From Mesorhizobium sp. CA14 (GTDB taxonomy: Bacteria > Pseudomonadota > Alphaproteobacteria > Rhizobiales > Rhizobiaceae), in assembly GCF_020165195.1 (NCBI RefSeq), contig NZ_JAIUHR010000001.1, forward strand, positions 372,001 to 436,000: a stretch of DNA of 64,000 nt, written 5' to 3'. Positions 40,097-48,648 of the stretch are shown in pieces; positions within the stretch are counted from its first letter, which is position 1, and each line of letters begins with the position of its first letter. The translations under genes and the position numbers were made by a program. Below the pieces are notes generated by a model. The model made no database searches. It was not told the origin of the DNA and saw only the letters and a program-made list of their open reading frames with translations.

Positions 40097-40983
40097 TTTC
40101 TCCGCACGAAATCGATGAACGCGCGCAGCGTCGGCGGCACATGCCGACGGCTTGGATGATACAGGTAAAAGCCCGGAAAGCCGGGCGACCATGCTTCGAG
40201 GAACCGGACCAGCCGGCCCTGCTCGATCCATGGCTGGACCTGATAGTCGATCATGTAAGCCACCCCTGCTCCGCCGAGCGCTGCGTTGAGCATCAACTCC
40301 GTGTCATTCACGGTAAGGCTGCCCTTCACCGCAATTTCCAGCGAACGCTTGCCGCGCGAGAACTCCCATCGGTAGATGTCGCCACCGCCTGGCCACTGGA
40401 AATTGATGCAGCGGTGCAGGTGAAGGTCCTGTGGCCGGCGCGGAATCGCCCGATCCTGGAGATAGGCAGGAGCGGCGACTGCTGCCATCCGCAGATCATC
40501 GCTGAGTTTGACGGCAACCATGTCCCGCTCCAGCCGCTCGCCAAGCCGGATGCCGGCATCAAAGCGCCCTTCGACAATATCAGTCAGCGCATCGTCGACG
40601 ATAATCGTCAGCGCAATGTCGGGATAGGCGCGCTGGAAGTCGCCAAGGATAGGCGCGATGAACCGCATTGCCGCGATGCGCGAAACATTGATGCGCAGCG
40701 CGCCCACGGGCTGATCGCGTCCAGCCTGGGCTTCGGTCACGGCGCTTTCCAACTCGCCGAACACGACGGTAAGGCGGGCGAACAGCGTTTCGCCGGCGGC
40801 GGTCGGCGAGACGCTGCGCGTCGTGCGGTTGAGCAATCTCACCCCGACACGTGCCTCCAACTGCCGGATCGTCTGGCTTAACGCGGGCGGCGATACCCGC
40901 AACCGCGCGGCCGCGCGAACGAAGCTCCCCTCCTCGACAATCGCCGAAAAAGCCTTGAGTTCGGTAAACTCGGAGCCACGCAT
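40078..40983 (-). CDS. LysR-family transcriptional regulator
   Basis: This 301-residue regulator starts MRGSEFTELKAFSAIVEEGS at the ATG 40983. The winged helix-turn-helix (FVRAAARLRVSPPALSQTIR, then QLEARVGVRLLNRTTRSV) is followed by the effector-binding domain. It is divergent from the SDR gene, the classic layout in which LysR proteins control the neighbour. The protein tail KIVSSE and stop are encoded by heptamer repeat units, so the original C-terminus may have been different. The ligand is unknown. Confidence 0.92.
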   Translation of the reverse strand: MRGSEFTELKAFSAIVEEGSFVRAAARLRVSPPALSQTIRQLEARVGVRLLNRTTRSVSPTAAGETLFARLTVVFGELESAVTEAQAGRDQPVGALRINVSRIAAMRFIAPILGDFQRAYPDIALTIIVDDALTDIVEGRFDAGIRLGERLERDMVAVKLSDDLRMAAVAAPAYLQDRAIPRRPQDLHLHRCINFQWPGGGDIYRWEFSRGKRSLEIAVKGSLTVNDTELMLNAALGGAGVAYMIDYQVQPWIEQGRLVRFLEAWSPGFPGFYLYHPSRRHVPPTLRAFIDFVRRKIVSSE

Positions 40984-41012
40984 TATGTATCTCCTGCTTA
41001 ACAAGCCAATCA

Positions 41013-41042
41013 GATAATAGCTCATTATCGGATTAATTTCCG
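41013..41042. promoter_or_regulatory. Candidate LysR operator between the LysR and SDR genes
   Basis: GATAAT-AGCTC-ATTATC (41013-41029) is a perfect dyad containing the LysR consensus T-N11-A (T41015, A41027). A second dyad, CGGA-TTAATT-TCCG, follows at 41029-41042. Both lie in the 128-bp divergent spacer, where LysR recognition and activation sites are expected. Confidence 0.6.
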
Positions 41043-41111
41043 ATCGCTATTTCTTGGCCATCGGCCCCGAACAAAGACCGGTGGTACCCCTAAGGCGAAG
41101 GAAAACCGATC

Positions 41112-41843
41112 ATGTCCAACTCGTTACAAGGCAAAACCGCGATCGTTACTGGCAGCTCGCGCGGCATTGGCCGTGCTATTGCCGAAGGGCTCGCCGCCAA
41201 TGGCGTTGCGGTCGTCATCAACTATGTCGGCGACAAGAGAGCCGCTGACGACGTGGTGTCCGCCATTACGGGCAACGGCGGCAAAGCAGTCGCAATTCAA
41301 GCCGATATTTCCGTTGCGGCTGATGTCCGTCGCTTGTTCGACGAGACCGAACGCCAGTTGGGCTCCATCGACATCGTGGTCGCCAATGTCGGCATCGCCG
41401 TCATCAAGTCGTTCGTTGAGGCAACCGCAGCCGACTTTGACCTCGTCTTCGGCACCAACGCCAAAGGGACCTTCTTCACGCTTCAAGAGGCAGCCAAACG
41501 TGTGCGCGACGGCGGTCGCATCATCGCGGTCTCGACTGGCGGCACCAGGATGTTCTTCACACAGACGGCGCTTTATCTCGGCAGCAAGGGTGCCGTTGAG
41601 CAGTTCGTGCGGGTGCTCTCGCGCGAACTCGGGCCGCGCGGCGTCACCGTGAATGCCTTGTCGCCAGGCTTCACCGACACCGATCTGTTGCCTGAGCGCG
41701 ATCGTGCGGTTGCGGCCAGCATGTCGCCTTTCGGACGGATCGGCGCGCCGCGCGACGTCGCCGATGTCGCCGTCTTCCTCGCCAGCGACGAAGCCCGCTG
41801 GCTGACGGGCGAGAACATTCAGGCCGGCGGCGGGGTTGCGTGA
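41112..41843 (+). CDS. Short-chain dehydrogenase/reductase
   Basis: This 243-residue Rossmann oxidoreductase has the cofactor motif [12 protein letters not shown], followed by a region ([14 protein letters not shown]) suggesting NADPH use. The catalytic Ser is in [10 protein letters not shown], and Tyr-Lys is in [13 protein letters not shown], so YxxxK is present as [17 protein letters not shown] and [13 protein letters not shown] match the C-terminal pattern. The usual NNAG motif is replaced by VANVGIA. It is probably controlled by the divergent LysR. The substrate is unknown. Confidence 0.9.
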   Translation: MSNSLQGKTAIVTGSSRGIGRAIAEGLAANGVAVVINYVGDKRAADDVVSAITGNGGKAVAIQADISVAADVRRLFDETERQLGSIDIVVANVGIAVIKSFVEATAADFDLVFGTNAKGTFFTLQEAAKRVRDGGRIIAVSTGGTRMFFTQTALYLGSKGAVEQFVRVLSRELGPRGVTVNALSPGFTDTDLLPERDRAVAASMSPFGRIGAPRDVADVAVFLASDEARWLTGENIQAGGGVA

Positions 41844-41856
41844 GGGAGGCAGGCAC

Positions 41857-41999
<143 letters not shown>

Positions 42000-43220
42000 C
42001 TAATCCGCCATCGTCTCCAAACTCGCGAACCCTTGCGGCGCGTCGCCTTCGTCGAAGGGCGTCGTCACCTCGATGAATGTGTCGGGGAAGAAGCCGTTGA
42101 AGCGGGTCCTCAGCGACAGCGAGTAGGCGCCGATATGGCCGATCTCGATCCAGTCGCCGGTGTCGACCGTTTCCGGCAGCCAGAATGGTCTGGACAGGAT
42201 ATCGACGGAATCGCAGGTCGCGCCGCAGACCTTGAACGGCACGATGGTTTTCTCGTCGCCGTTGCGCGTGCGGATCGCGGGATCGGGGATGAAGCGTGCC
42301 GGCAGCGTGATCTTGCCGGTCCATGAATCCGACAGCGACGCCCAGATGCCGTCATTGATGTAGAGCCGCTTGCCCTTGCGCAGCAGCACACGCACGATCA
42401 GCGACAGGCACCGCGCCACGATGACCCGGCCGGGCTCGGCCACCAGCGGCATCTGGTCGAATTGATATTCTTTCAGGTCGCCGGCTAGCCGCGACATAAG
42501 CTGGCCGAGCGAAGGCATCTCGACCTGCCTGCGGTTGGGATCGTGGCCGTATTCGGCGGGAAAGCCGCCGCCGACATCCAGCCCGGCAATGTCGAAGGTC
42601 AGGCGGTTGCGCACCCAGTCGGCCGAGGCCAGCGCCCGCTCATAGGTGTCGGGATCCTCGATCTGGCTGCCGACATGGAAGCAGAGGCCAACTTTGTAGC
42701 CGGTGCGGTTCAGCCGCTCGGCAAGCTCGACGGCATTGGCCGGCCCGGCGCCGAATTTCTTCGACAATTCGTAAGCCGCATGGCCCTTGGTCTGGATGCG
42801 CACGAAGACGGTGATGGCGCCCGGGTCGATATCGAGCGCCCGCACCACCCGCGTCAGCTTGGTGATCTCGTCCTCATGGTCGAGCGAGATCACCCGGATG
42901 CCGTATTTCTCCAGGGCCAGCTTGATGTCCGACTGCGCCTTGACCGGGTGCATGTAGAGCATCTCGGCATCCGCCGAGACCGCGCGCACGGCGGCGAACT
43001 CGCCGGGCGATGCGACGTCGAAGGTGCCGACGCCGGCCTCGACCAGCGTCTTCAGCACGATCTGCTCGCCATTGGTCTTGACCGCATAAGCGGTCTTGCC
43101 AGGAAACATGCCCATGAACTGCAGGGCATCCTCCTTCAGCACCTGCGGGCGGAAACAATAGACCGGATCGTCGGGACGAAGCGCCAGTGCCGCATCACGG
43201 GCATTTTCGAATCGCTGCAT
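42000..43220 (-). CDS. Group IV PLP-dependent decarboxylase (ornithine/lysine type)
   Basis: This alanine racemase-fold decarboxylase of 406 residues resembles eukaryotic-type ornithine decarboxylases. The PLP lysine is K48 in KTAYAVKTNGEQIV. CFHVGSQIEDPDTY, LDVGGGFPAEYGH and EPGRVIVARC follow. The essential cysteine of the partner subunit is in FKVCGATCDSVDILSRP. It would make putrescine or cadaverine. The ATG at 43220 was chosen because the 147 upstream in-frame codons have no similarity. Ornithine is the more likely substrate, but this is unproven. Confidence 0.9.
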   Translation of the reverse strand: MQRFENARDAALALRPDDPVYCFRPQVLKEDALQFMGMFPGKTAYAVKTNGEQIVLKTLVEAGVGTFDVASPGEFAAVRAVSADAEMLYMHPVKAQSDIKLALEKYGIRVISLDHEDEITKLTRVVRALDIDPGAITVFVRIQTKGHAAYELSKKFGAGPANAVELAERLNRTGYKVGLCFHVGSQIEDPDTYERALASADWVRNRLTFDIAGLDVGGGFPAEYGHDPNRRQVEMPSLGQLMSRLAGDLKEYQFDQMPLVAEPGRVIVARCLSLIVRVLLRKGKRLYINDGIWASLSDSWTGKITLPARFIPDPAIRTRNGDEKTIVPFKVCGATCDSVDILSRPFWLPETVDTGDWIEIGHIGAYSLSLRTRFNGFFPDTFIEVTTPFDEGDAPQGFASLETMAD

Positions 43221-43430
43221 GGACGAATCCTCGGGTCTGGAGCGCGCACAATTAATCCTAGCTAGCCGCCAAAGAAAACAGTTCTGTGTCTGGCGACCCG
43301 GGCGGCTTGCTGCACATTTTGGCGACGCTAAACCACCAGTCAGGTTTCGGGTGGCCCTTGCCTGCGGACGCGATATCGGTTGGTTAGGTGTGACGGCTGA
43401 GATTGCGATCGGCCCGGGGAGGAACAGGAC

Positions 43431-44351
43431 ATGTCCATTACGGCCGCCGCCGCGCCGACGCGCGGACCGATGACGCTCAAGGATTGGGCGCAGCTTCTCT
43501 TGCTCGGCGCGATCTGGGGCGGCTCGTTCTTCTTTGCCCGTATTGCCGTTTCCGAAATCCACCCGCTGGCGCTGGTGCTGTTTCGCGTCGCCATCGCCGC
43601 GATCGCACTCCAGCTCTATCTGGCGGTCTGCGGCCCCTCGTTCCGGCTCGCCTTCCCGCATGCCGGCCTGTTCTTCTTGCTGGCGCTCACCAACAACGTC
43701 GTGCCCTTCTCGCTGATCTTCGCCGGCCAGACGCAGCTCGGCGCCGGCGTCGCCTCGGTGCTCAACGCCACGACGCCGTTCTGGACGCTTGTCCTGGCCA
43801 ACGCGCTCACGACCGACGAAAAGCTGTCCTGGAACAAGCTGGCCGGCATCGCGCTAGGTGTTGCGGGAACAGCGGTAATGATCGGCCCGGGCCTTATTGC
43901 CGGCCTCGGCGGCCCTGTCTGGGCCAAGTTCGCCCTGATCGGCGCCTCAGTGTCCTACGCGATCGCCCTGATGATCGCGCGCCGCTTCAAGGGCGTGCCG
44001 TCGCCGGTCATCGCCACCGGGCAACTGACGGCATCGAGCATCATCATGATCCCCATCGTGCTCATTGCCCAGGGGCCGACGGGATTGTTCTCGGCCTCGC
44101 CACCGGTCTGGGCCGCGGTGCTGGGGCTGGCCCTGCTGTCCACCGCCTTTGCCTATATCCTCTATTTCAACCTTGTCGCCTCGGCCGGCGCCACCAATGC
44201 CTCGCTGGTCACCTTGATCGTGCCGGTCAGCGCGGTGCTGCTCGGCTTCCTCTTCCTCGGCGAGCGGCTGGCGCTGTTCGAGATCGGCGGCATGACCCTG
44301 ATCGGACTCGGCCTGATCACCATCGACGGGCGATTGTTCGGCAAATGGTAG
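43431..44351 (+). CDS. EamA/DMT-family transporter
   Basis: This inner-membrane carrier has 306 residues and about ten predicted helices in two EamA repeats (LLLLGAIWGGSFFFARIAVS-like start; second repeat from FALIGASVSYAIALMIARRF). Members export metabolites or take up nucleotide-like compounds. ISFGERL-like motif FLFLGERLALFEIGGM near the C-terminus is typical. It is divergent from the decarboxylase gene, so polyamine or amino acid export is possible but only a guess. Confidence 0.88.
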   Translation: MSITAAAAPTRGPMTLKDWAQLLLLGAIWGGSFFFARIAVSEIHPLALVLFRVAIAAIALQLYLAVCGPSFRLAFPHAGLFFLLALTNNVVPFSLIFAGQTQLGAGVASVLNATTPFWTLVLANALTTDEKLSWNKLAGIALGVAGTAVMIGPGLIAGLGGPVWAKFALIGASVSYAIALMIARRFKGVPSPVIATGQLTASSIIMIPIVLIAQGPTGLFSASPPVWAAVLGLALLSTAFAYILYFNLVASAGATNASLVTLIVPVSAVLLGFLFLGERLALFEIGGMTLIGLGLITIDGRLFGKW

Positions 44352-44485
44352 CGGTGTCATGTCACAGCGCCGCCACAATTTATTCACAACCGCGAAGCCG
44401 GCTTTTGCCGAAGAGTTTCAACGGCTAACGGCAAATTCCAGGTCGCAAATTCCACAATCATGTCGCATTGCAGCACGTTTTCCGC

Positions 44486-44513
44486 TTGCCTGTGACCCAA
44501 ATGACTCTAGATT
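44486..44513 (+). promoter_or_regulatory. Promoter of the 28-residue membrane protein gene
   Basis: TTGCCT (44486-44491) and TAGATT (44508-44513) are 16 bp apart, each matching four of six sigma70 consensus bases. Transcription would start near 44520, about 25 nt before the start codon. The remaining 130 bp back to the EamA gene hold nothing I recognise. Confidence 0.55.
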
Positions 44514-44544
44514 CCGGCCATAGCTCTGAAGAGGAGGCTATGGC

Positions 44545-44631
44545 ATGGGACTGACGAGGCCGATCAACGCTTTGATGATTTGTGCCGCATTTGCATTCAT
44601 CGGTGCCCTTATCATAGGTGTTCTTCCCTGA
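44545..44631 (+). CDS. 28-residue single-span membrane microprotein
   Basis: The frame encodes 28 residues: a short basic N-terminus (MGLTRPINAL) followed by one hydrophobic helix (MICAAFAFIGALIIGVLP). A strong GAGGAGG ribosome site lies 7 nt before the ATG. A promoter at 44486-44513 and an intrinsic terminator at 44680-44706 make it a free-standing transcription unit of about 190 nt. The expected topology is N-in with the helix in the inner membrane. I know no function. Similar tiny hydrophobic proteins often modulate membrane complexes or respond to stress. It could also be a small RNA whose frame is incidental, but the ribosome site argues against that. Confidence 0.72.
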   Translation: MGLTRPINALMICAAFAFIGALIIGVLP

Positions 44632-44679
44632 CCCGCCAAAGCCGGGAAGACTAAATACCGAGAATAGTCCAACAGTTCG

Positions 44680-44706
44680 AAAAGGCCGGGTTCTACCCGG
44701 CCTTTT
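44680..44706. terminator. Bidirectional intrinsic terminator
   Basis: AAAAGGCCGGG pairs perfectly with CCCGGCCTTTT around the loop TTCTA. A T-run exists in both directions. It ends the microprotein transcript on the plus strand and metF on the minus strand (metF stop at 44742). Confidence 0.9.
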
Positions 44707-44741
44707 CCATTGCAAACCCTAACTTCCGTTACAGCTTTGGC

Positions 44742-45659
44742 TCAAGCCGCGGCGGATCCGGCCGCCTCCGCTTCGTGCGAGCGGATGCCGATCATGTGGC
44801 AGACGGCAAAGACGAGGTCGGCGCGATTCATCGTGTAGAAATGGAAGTCGCCAACGCCGCGCTCGACAAGGTCGAGCACCTGCTCGGCCGCCACCGCCGA
44901 GGCCACCAGCGCATGCGTCTGCGGGTCGTTCTCCAGCCCTTCGAAGCGCTCGGCCAGCCATGCCGGCACCAGCGCCCCGCAGCGCGAAGAGAAATTGGCG
45001 ACCTGGGTGAAATTATGCACCGGCAGAATGCCCGGCACGATCGGGATGTAGATGCCGGCGCGGCGCGCCCGCTCGACATAGCGCTCGTAAAGATCGTTGT
45101 CGAAGAAGAATTGGGTGATCGCCCGCGTCGCGCCATTGTCGGCCTTGCGCTTCAGCATGTCGATGTCGGTGGCGAAATCCGGGCTTTCCGGATGCTTTTC
45201 CGGATAGGCCGAGACCGAGATGTCGAAATCGCCGGCGCTCTTCAGCGCGCCCACCAGTTCGGCGCCATTGGCATAGCCATCGGGATGCGGGTGGTAACTT
45301 GCGCCGACACCGGCCGCCGGATCGCCGCGCAACGCGACGAAACGTTTGACACCCATATCCGCGAATTCGCGGATGACCGTGTCGACCTGATCGCGCGCGG
45401 CATCGACGCAGGTCATATGCGCCGCCGGTGTCAGCGTCGTCTCGTTGAGGATGCGCTTGACCGTGCGCGCCGTGCGCTCACGGGTCGAGCCGCCGGCGCC
45501 ATAGGTCACCGAGACGAATTTCGGCTTCAGCGGCTCCAGCCTCGTGACCGTGTCCCATAGCCTTGCTTCCATCTCGTCGGTCTTTGGCGGGAAAAATTCG
45601 AACGAAACCTGGACCTTGTCGCCGATGTCAGGGCGGCGGGAAAAGCGGAACTGGTTCAT
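44742..45659 (-). CDS. metF: Methylenetetrahydrofolate reductase MetF
   Basis: MetF reduces 5,10-methylene-THF to 5-methyl-THF, the methyl donor for methionine. Its 305 residues start MNQFRFSRRPDIGDKVQVSF, and the family core is visible: SFEFFPPKTDEME, VSVTYGAGGSTRERT, AAHMTCVDA, RFVALRGDP and TQFFFDNDLYERYVERAR. The ATG shares one base with the stop of the upstream ArsR-methyltransferase gene (TGATG), so the pair is an operon. Upstream in-frame codons belong to that gene and were excluded. Confidence 0.96.
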   Translation of the reverse strand: MNQFRFSRRPDIGDKVQVSFEFFPPKTDEMEARLWDTVTRLEPLKPKFVSVTYGAGGSTRERTARTVKRILNETTLTPAAHMTCVDAARDQVDTVIREFADMGVKRFVALRGDPAAGVGASYHPHPDGYANGAELVGALKSAGDFDISVSAYPEKHPESPDFATDIDMLKRKADNGATRAITQFFFDNDLYERYVERARRAGIYIPIVPGILPVHNFTQVANFSSRCGALVPAWLAERFEGLENDPQTHALVASAVAAEQVLDLVERGVGDFHFYTMNRADLVFAVCHMIGIRSHEAEAAGSAAA

Positions 45660-46666
45660 CAGGCTGTTTCCCCTACTGGCAAGGAATCGTTGGACGGATC
45701 GGCGATCAAAAGACGACGGTCGCGGCCGAGCCAAAGCTTCACCGTGAGCCCTGCCTCGTTGCCGCCGCGCGGCTCGAATTCCTGGCTGTCCTCGACATCG
45801 AGTCCGGCCTCCTCGAACCAGTCGGACATCTGCCGGTCGGAGAAGCCCAGCCGCATATGGGCGTGCTGGTCGCGCAGGAATTCGAGATTGTGCGGCGCGA
45901 AGTCGACGACGATCAGCCGGCCCGATGGCCTGAGCAGCCGCGCCGCTTCGGCGATGGCGCGGGCTGGATCGTCGAGATAGTGCAGCACCTGGTGGATGGT
46001 GACGAGATCGAAGGCGTTGCGCTCGACCGGAGGCGAGAAAATATCGCCCTGGCGAACCTGCGCATTGGCAATGCCGGCCTTGTCGAGATTGGCGCGCGCC
46101 ACGGTCAGCATCTCACGCGACATGTCGATGCCGACGCCGCGCCGGTAGAGCGGCGCGAAGATTTCGAGCAGCCTGCCCGTGCCGGTACCCAGGTCGAGCA
46201 TCGACTGGAACGGCCGCTTGCCGACGAGCCTGATGAGTGCCGCCTCCACCGCGCGGTCCGGCACATGCAGCGAGCGGATGTGATCCCAGCTCGCGGCATT
46301 CTCGGAGAAATATTCAGCGGCCCGGTCCTGCCGCTTGCGCTTCACCGCGGCCAGCCGCTCGAGATCGCGCACCACCTGCGGATCGGCCTCGCTTATGCCC
46401 GACACCAGACGCTGGACGAAATCGCGCGAATTATCGATGTCGGTCAGCCTGAAAAAAGCCCAGGATCCTTCCTGATAACGGCCGATCAGCCCGGCATCGA
46501 GCAGCAGCTTCAGATGACGCGAGACGCGCGGCTGCGACTGGCCAAGGATCTCGGTGAGGTCGGAGACGGTGAGATCCCCTCGCGCCAGCAGCACCAGGAT
46601 GCGCAGCCGGCTGGATTCGGCCGCCGCCTTCAATGTATCTACCATTGTGTCGAGCGAGATATGCAT
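45659..46666 (-). CDS. ArsR-family regulator fused to a SAM-dependent methyltransferase
   Basis: The N-terminal winged helix is ArsR-like (ESSRLRILVLLARGDLTVSD, then QSQPRVSRHLKLLLDAGLIG). From about residue 130 a class I methyltransferase domain follows: SMLDLGTGTGRLLEIFAPLY, GVGIDMSREMLTVARANL, FDLVTIHQVLHYLDDPARAI. The start 46666 gives 335 residues; MVDTLKAA seven codons later is an alternative. Linkage to metF suggests it senses SAM or SAH and tunes methionine synthesis, though this is inference. The metal-binding cysteines of classic ArsR proteins are not evident in the helix-turn-helix region. Confidence 0.9.
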   Translation of the reverse strand: MHISLDTMVDTLKAAAESSRLRILVLLARGDLTVSDLTEILGQSQPRVSRHLKLLLDAGLIGRYQEGSWAFFRLTDIDNSRDFVQRLVSGISEADPQVVRDLERLAAVKRKRQDRAAEYFSENAASWDHIRSLHVPDRAVEAALIRLVGKRPFQSMLDLGTGTGRLLEIFAPLYRRGVGIDMSREMLTVARANLDKAGIANAQVRQGDIFSPPVERNAFDLVTIHQVLHYLDDPARAIAEAARLLRPSGRLIVVDFAPHNLEFLRDQHAHMRLGFSDRQMSDWFEEAGLDVEDSQEFEPRGGNEAGLTVKLWLGRDRRLLIADPSNDSLPVGETA

Positions 46667-46682
46667 GAGCGGGTTCTCGTTG

Positions 46683-46698
46683 AAAGATATAAAGATAT
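46683..46698 (-). promoter_or_regulatory. AAAGATAT direct repeat upstream of the ArsR-methyltransferase gene
   Basis: AAAGATAT occurs twice head to tail (46683-46690 and 46691-46698), 17 bp before the chosen start. On the coding strand this reads ATATCTTTATATCTTT and would overlap a -10 region. It is a plausible autoregulatory site for the downstream regulator. Confidence 0.45.
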
Positions 46699-46806
46699 GT
46701 TTATGTCGATTTTGAAACTCTGGCAAGCGCTATGTCGCTTCCGGACAAGAAAATGGCGCAGCCGTGATCCGCGCCTGACAGACGGTTTTTGCGTGGGGTG
46801 AAGAAG

Positions 46807-47313
46807 ATGTTTGAGACGCGCGAAGGTGAGACGCTTCTTGCCGCCGATCCGGCGGAGTTGCGGCCGGACGGCCATGTCGTCTTCATCGGCCGCATCGTCT
46901 CGCCCTGGGCCAGTCGCGAGGATTGCCCCAAGAACATGCGCGCCGCCCGGGAATCGCGGCGAGCCGCGACGGTCGTGATCGACGAGCCCTACCGCCCGGG
47001 GCTGCAAAACCTGGAACGCGCCAGCCACGTCGTCATCCTGTCCTGGCTCCATCACGCGCCGCGGAATCTGATTGTGCAGAAACCGCGCCATGCGGCTGAA
47101 CCGAAAGGCGTTTTCTCGCTGCGTTCCCCTGCCCGGCCCAACCCTGTCGGCCTGCATGTGGCGAAACTCGTCGTACTCGACATCGAGGCCGGCCGGATCG
47201 GGATCGACGCCATCGATGTGCTCGACGGAACGCCGGTCATCGACATCAAGCCCTATTACGCTTCCACGGATGCCTTCCCGGAAGCGACGATTGCCGGGCG
47301 AGACGAGAAATGA
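46807..47313 (+). CDS. trmO: TrmO/TsaA-family tRNA m6t6A37 methyltransferase
   Basis: TrmO proteins methylate N6 of t6A37 in certain tRNAs using SAM. The 168-residue protein shows the single-domain beta-barrel pattern: VVFIGRIVSPW at the start, YRPGLQNLERASHVVILSWL, and the family signature FSLRSPARPNPVGLHVAKLV, then IDVLDGTPVIDIKPYY. The start is the ATG 46807 with GGGGTGAAG ahead of it. It overlaps the DUF2293 gene by 4 bp and is divergent from the ArsR-methyltransferase gene. Confidence 0.88.
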   Translation: MFETREGETLLAADPAELRPDGHVVFIGRIVSPWASREDCPKNMRAARESRRAATVVIDEPYRPGLQNLERASHVVILSWLHHAPRNLIVQKPRHAAEPKGVFSLRSPARPNPVGLHVAKLVVLDIEAGRIGIDAIDVLDGTPVIDIKPYYASTDAFPEATIAGRDEK

Positions 47314-47624
47314 GCGCCCCCACCGGCCGCCGCCGTGCCATCGCCAAGGCGCTGACCGCGCTCTTGCCGCTTGCGCCCTATGCCGACATGGAAAAGATCC
47401 GCGCCGACGCCGGTTCCGTGCACATGAAGACCCTGCCCCCGACGATCGCAGTGTGGCTGGCCACCATCGCCCATGTCCGCCATGTCCACACCGATTACGA
47501 GAAGTTGCTCGCCGAGGGCTATGACCGGGATTCGGCGCGCTTCTTCGTGATCGGGCGGACCAATGAGGTGCTCACGCGTTGGCGCGCTACACGCCTGCTT
47601 CAGGAAGACGACGAGGACGAATAG
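47310..47624 (+). CDS. DUF2293-family protein
   Basis: This 104-residue basic protein with an acidic tail (LLQEDDEDE) matches the DUF2293 pattern: LTALLPLAPYADMEKIRADA, HMKTLPPTIAVWLATIAHVRHVHT and FFVIGRTNEVLTRWRATRLL. HxHT and the arginine-rich region suggest nucleic acid contact, but no function is established. An ATGA overlap with trmO suggests a tRNA-related or translation-linked role. Confidence 0.8.
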   Translation: MSAPTGRRRAIAKALTALLPLAPYADMEKIRADAGSVHMKTLPPTIAVWLATIAHVRHVHTDYEKLLAEGYDRDSARFFVIGRTNEVLTRWRATRLLQEDDEDE

Positions 47625-47658
47625 GCGTCTGCGCCCTCTACGCCGCATCCCGCCAATT

Positions 47659-47740
47659 AATTCGGGTGCCGCCTCTGGAAAAACTGCGGCGGCGCCGTAC
47701 AGGGGGATAAACGGAGATTCCTCCGTTTATCCCCCGAATT
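47659..47740. repeat. Two-hairpin folded intergenic element
   Basis: A first hairpin pairs GGTGCCGCC (47665-47673) with GGCGGCGCC (47688-47696), nine pairs with one G-U. A second pairs GGGGGATAAACGGAG (47702-47716) with CTCCGTTTATCCCCC (47721-47735), 15 perfect pairs around ATTC. The outer arms AATTCGGG and CCCGAATT (47659 and 47733) can close the structure. It lies 27 bp before the SDR start and lacks a T-run. Confidence 0.7.
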
Positions 47741-47767
47741 CATCGCCCTCTGGGCGGATAGCAGATC

Positions 47768-48607
47768 ATGACTGATAAGGTTTGGTTCATCACCGGATCG
47801 TCGAAGGGTTTTGGCCGCGTCTGGGCCGAGGCCGCGCTCGCCCGCGGCGATCGCGTCGCCGCAACCGCGCGCGATGCCGGCACGCTTGCCGATCTCCTCG
47901 AGAAATATGGCGACAGGGTCGCTGCCATGCAGCTCGATGTGACCGATAAACAGGCGGTCGAAGCCGCGATCGCCGCGACGCAGAAGCGTTTCGGCCGGCT
48001 CGATGTCGTCATCAACAATGCCGGCTACGGCCATTTCGGCGCCATCGAGGAAGTCACCGAGCAGGAAGCGCGCGACCAGATCGAGACCAACGTTTTCGGC
48101 GCGCTTTGGGTGACGCAAGCCGCGCTTCCCATCATGCGGGCGCAACGCTCCGGCCACATCATCCAGATCTCCTCGATCGGCGGCGTCAACGCCTTTGCCT
48201 CGCTCGGCCTTTATCACGCCTCGAAATGGGCGCTGGAAGCCTTCAGCCAGTCGCTCAGCCTGGAGGTTGCCGGCTTCGGCATCCACGTCACCCTTGTCGA
48301 GCCCGGCGGCTTCTCCACGGACTGGGCCGGGCCGTCGGCCAAGGTTTCCAAGCCGTTGGACGCCTATGAGCCGGTCCGCGCGGCGATGGCCGAGCGCCGC
48401 AGCCGCTCGGTCGCCGGCGATCCGCAAGCGACCGGACCGGCGATGCTGGCGATCGTCGATGCCGCCGAGCCGCCGCTCAGGGTCTTCTTCGGCGATGGCG
48501 GCCTGCCGATGATCAGGCAGGAATATGCCAACCGCATCGCCACCTGGGAAAAGTGGGACCATGTTTCGGTAATGGCGCAGGGCGCCAACAGGAACCGGAA
48601 AGCCTGA
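47768..48607 (+). CDS. Short-chain dehydrogenase/reductase
   Basis: This 279-residue classical SDR has ITGSSKGFGRVWAEAALARG as the cofactor loop, DVVINNAGYGHFG as the NNAG motif, and IIQISSIGGVNAFASLGLYH leading to YHASKWALEAFSQ with the catalytic YxxxK. The C-terminal half resembles single-domain oxidoreductases annotated as ketoreductases, but the substrate is unknown. The only upstream structure is the folded element at 47659-47740, and the start codon is 9 nt after GGCGGATAG. Confidence 0.9.
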   Translation: MTDKVWFITGSSKGFGRVWAEAALARGDRVAATARDAGTLADLLEKYGDRVAAMQLDVTDKQAVEAAIAATQKRFGRLDVVINNAGYGHFGAIEEVTEQEARDQIETNVFGALWVTQAALPIMRAQRSGHIIQISSIGGVNAFASLGLYHASKWALEAFSQSLSLEVAGFGIHVTLVEPGGFSTDWAGPSAKVSKPLDAYEPVRAAMAERRSRSVAGDPQATGPAMLAIVDAAEPPLRVFFGDGGLPMIRQEYANRIATWEKWDHVSVMAQGANRNRKA

Positions 48608-48648
48608 CACTGCCTTGGCCGGGCCCAGACCGGCCGAGGCATGTTGAG

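Noticed and set aside
48618..48636. GGCCGG/CCGGCC hairpin after the SDR stop
   Set aside because: Only six pairs, no T-run. In a GC-rich genome this is expected by chance.
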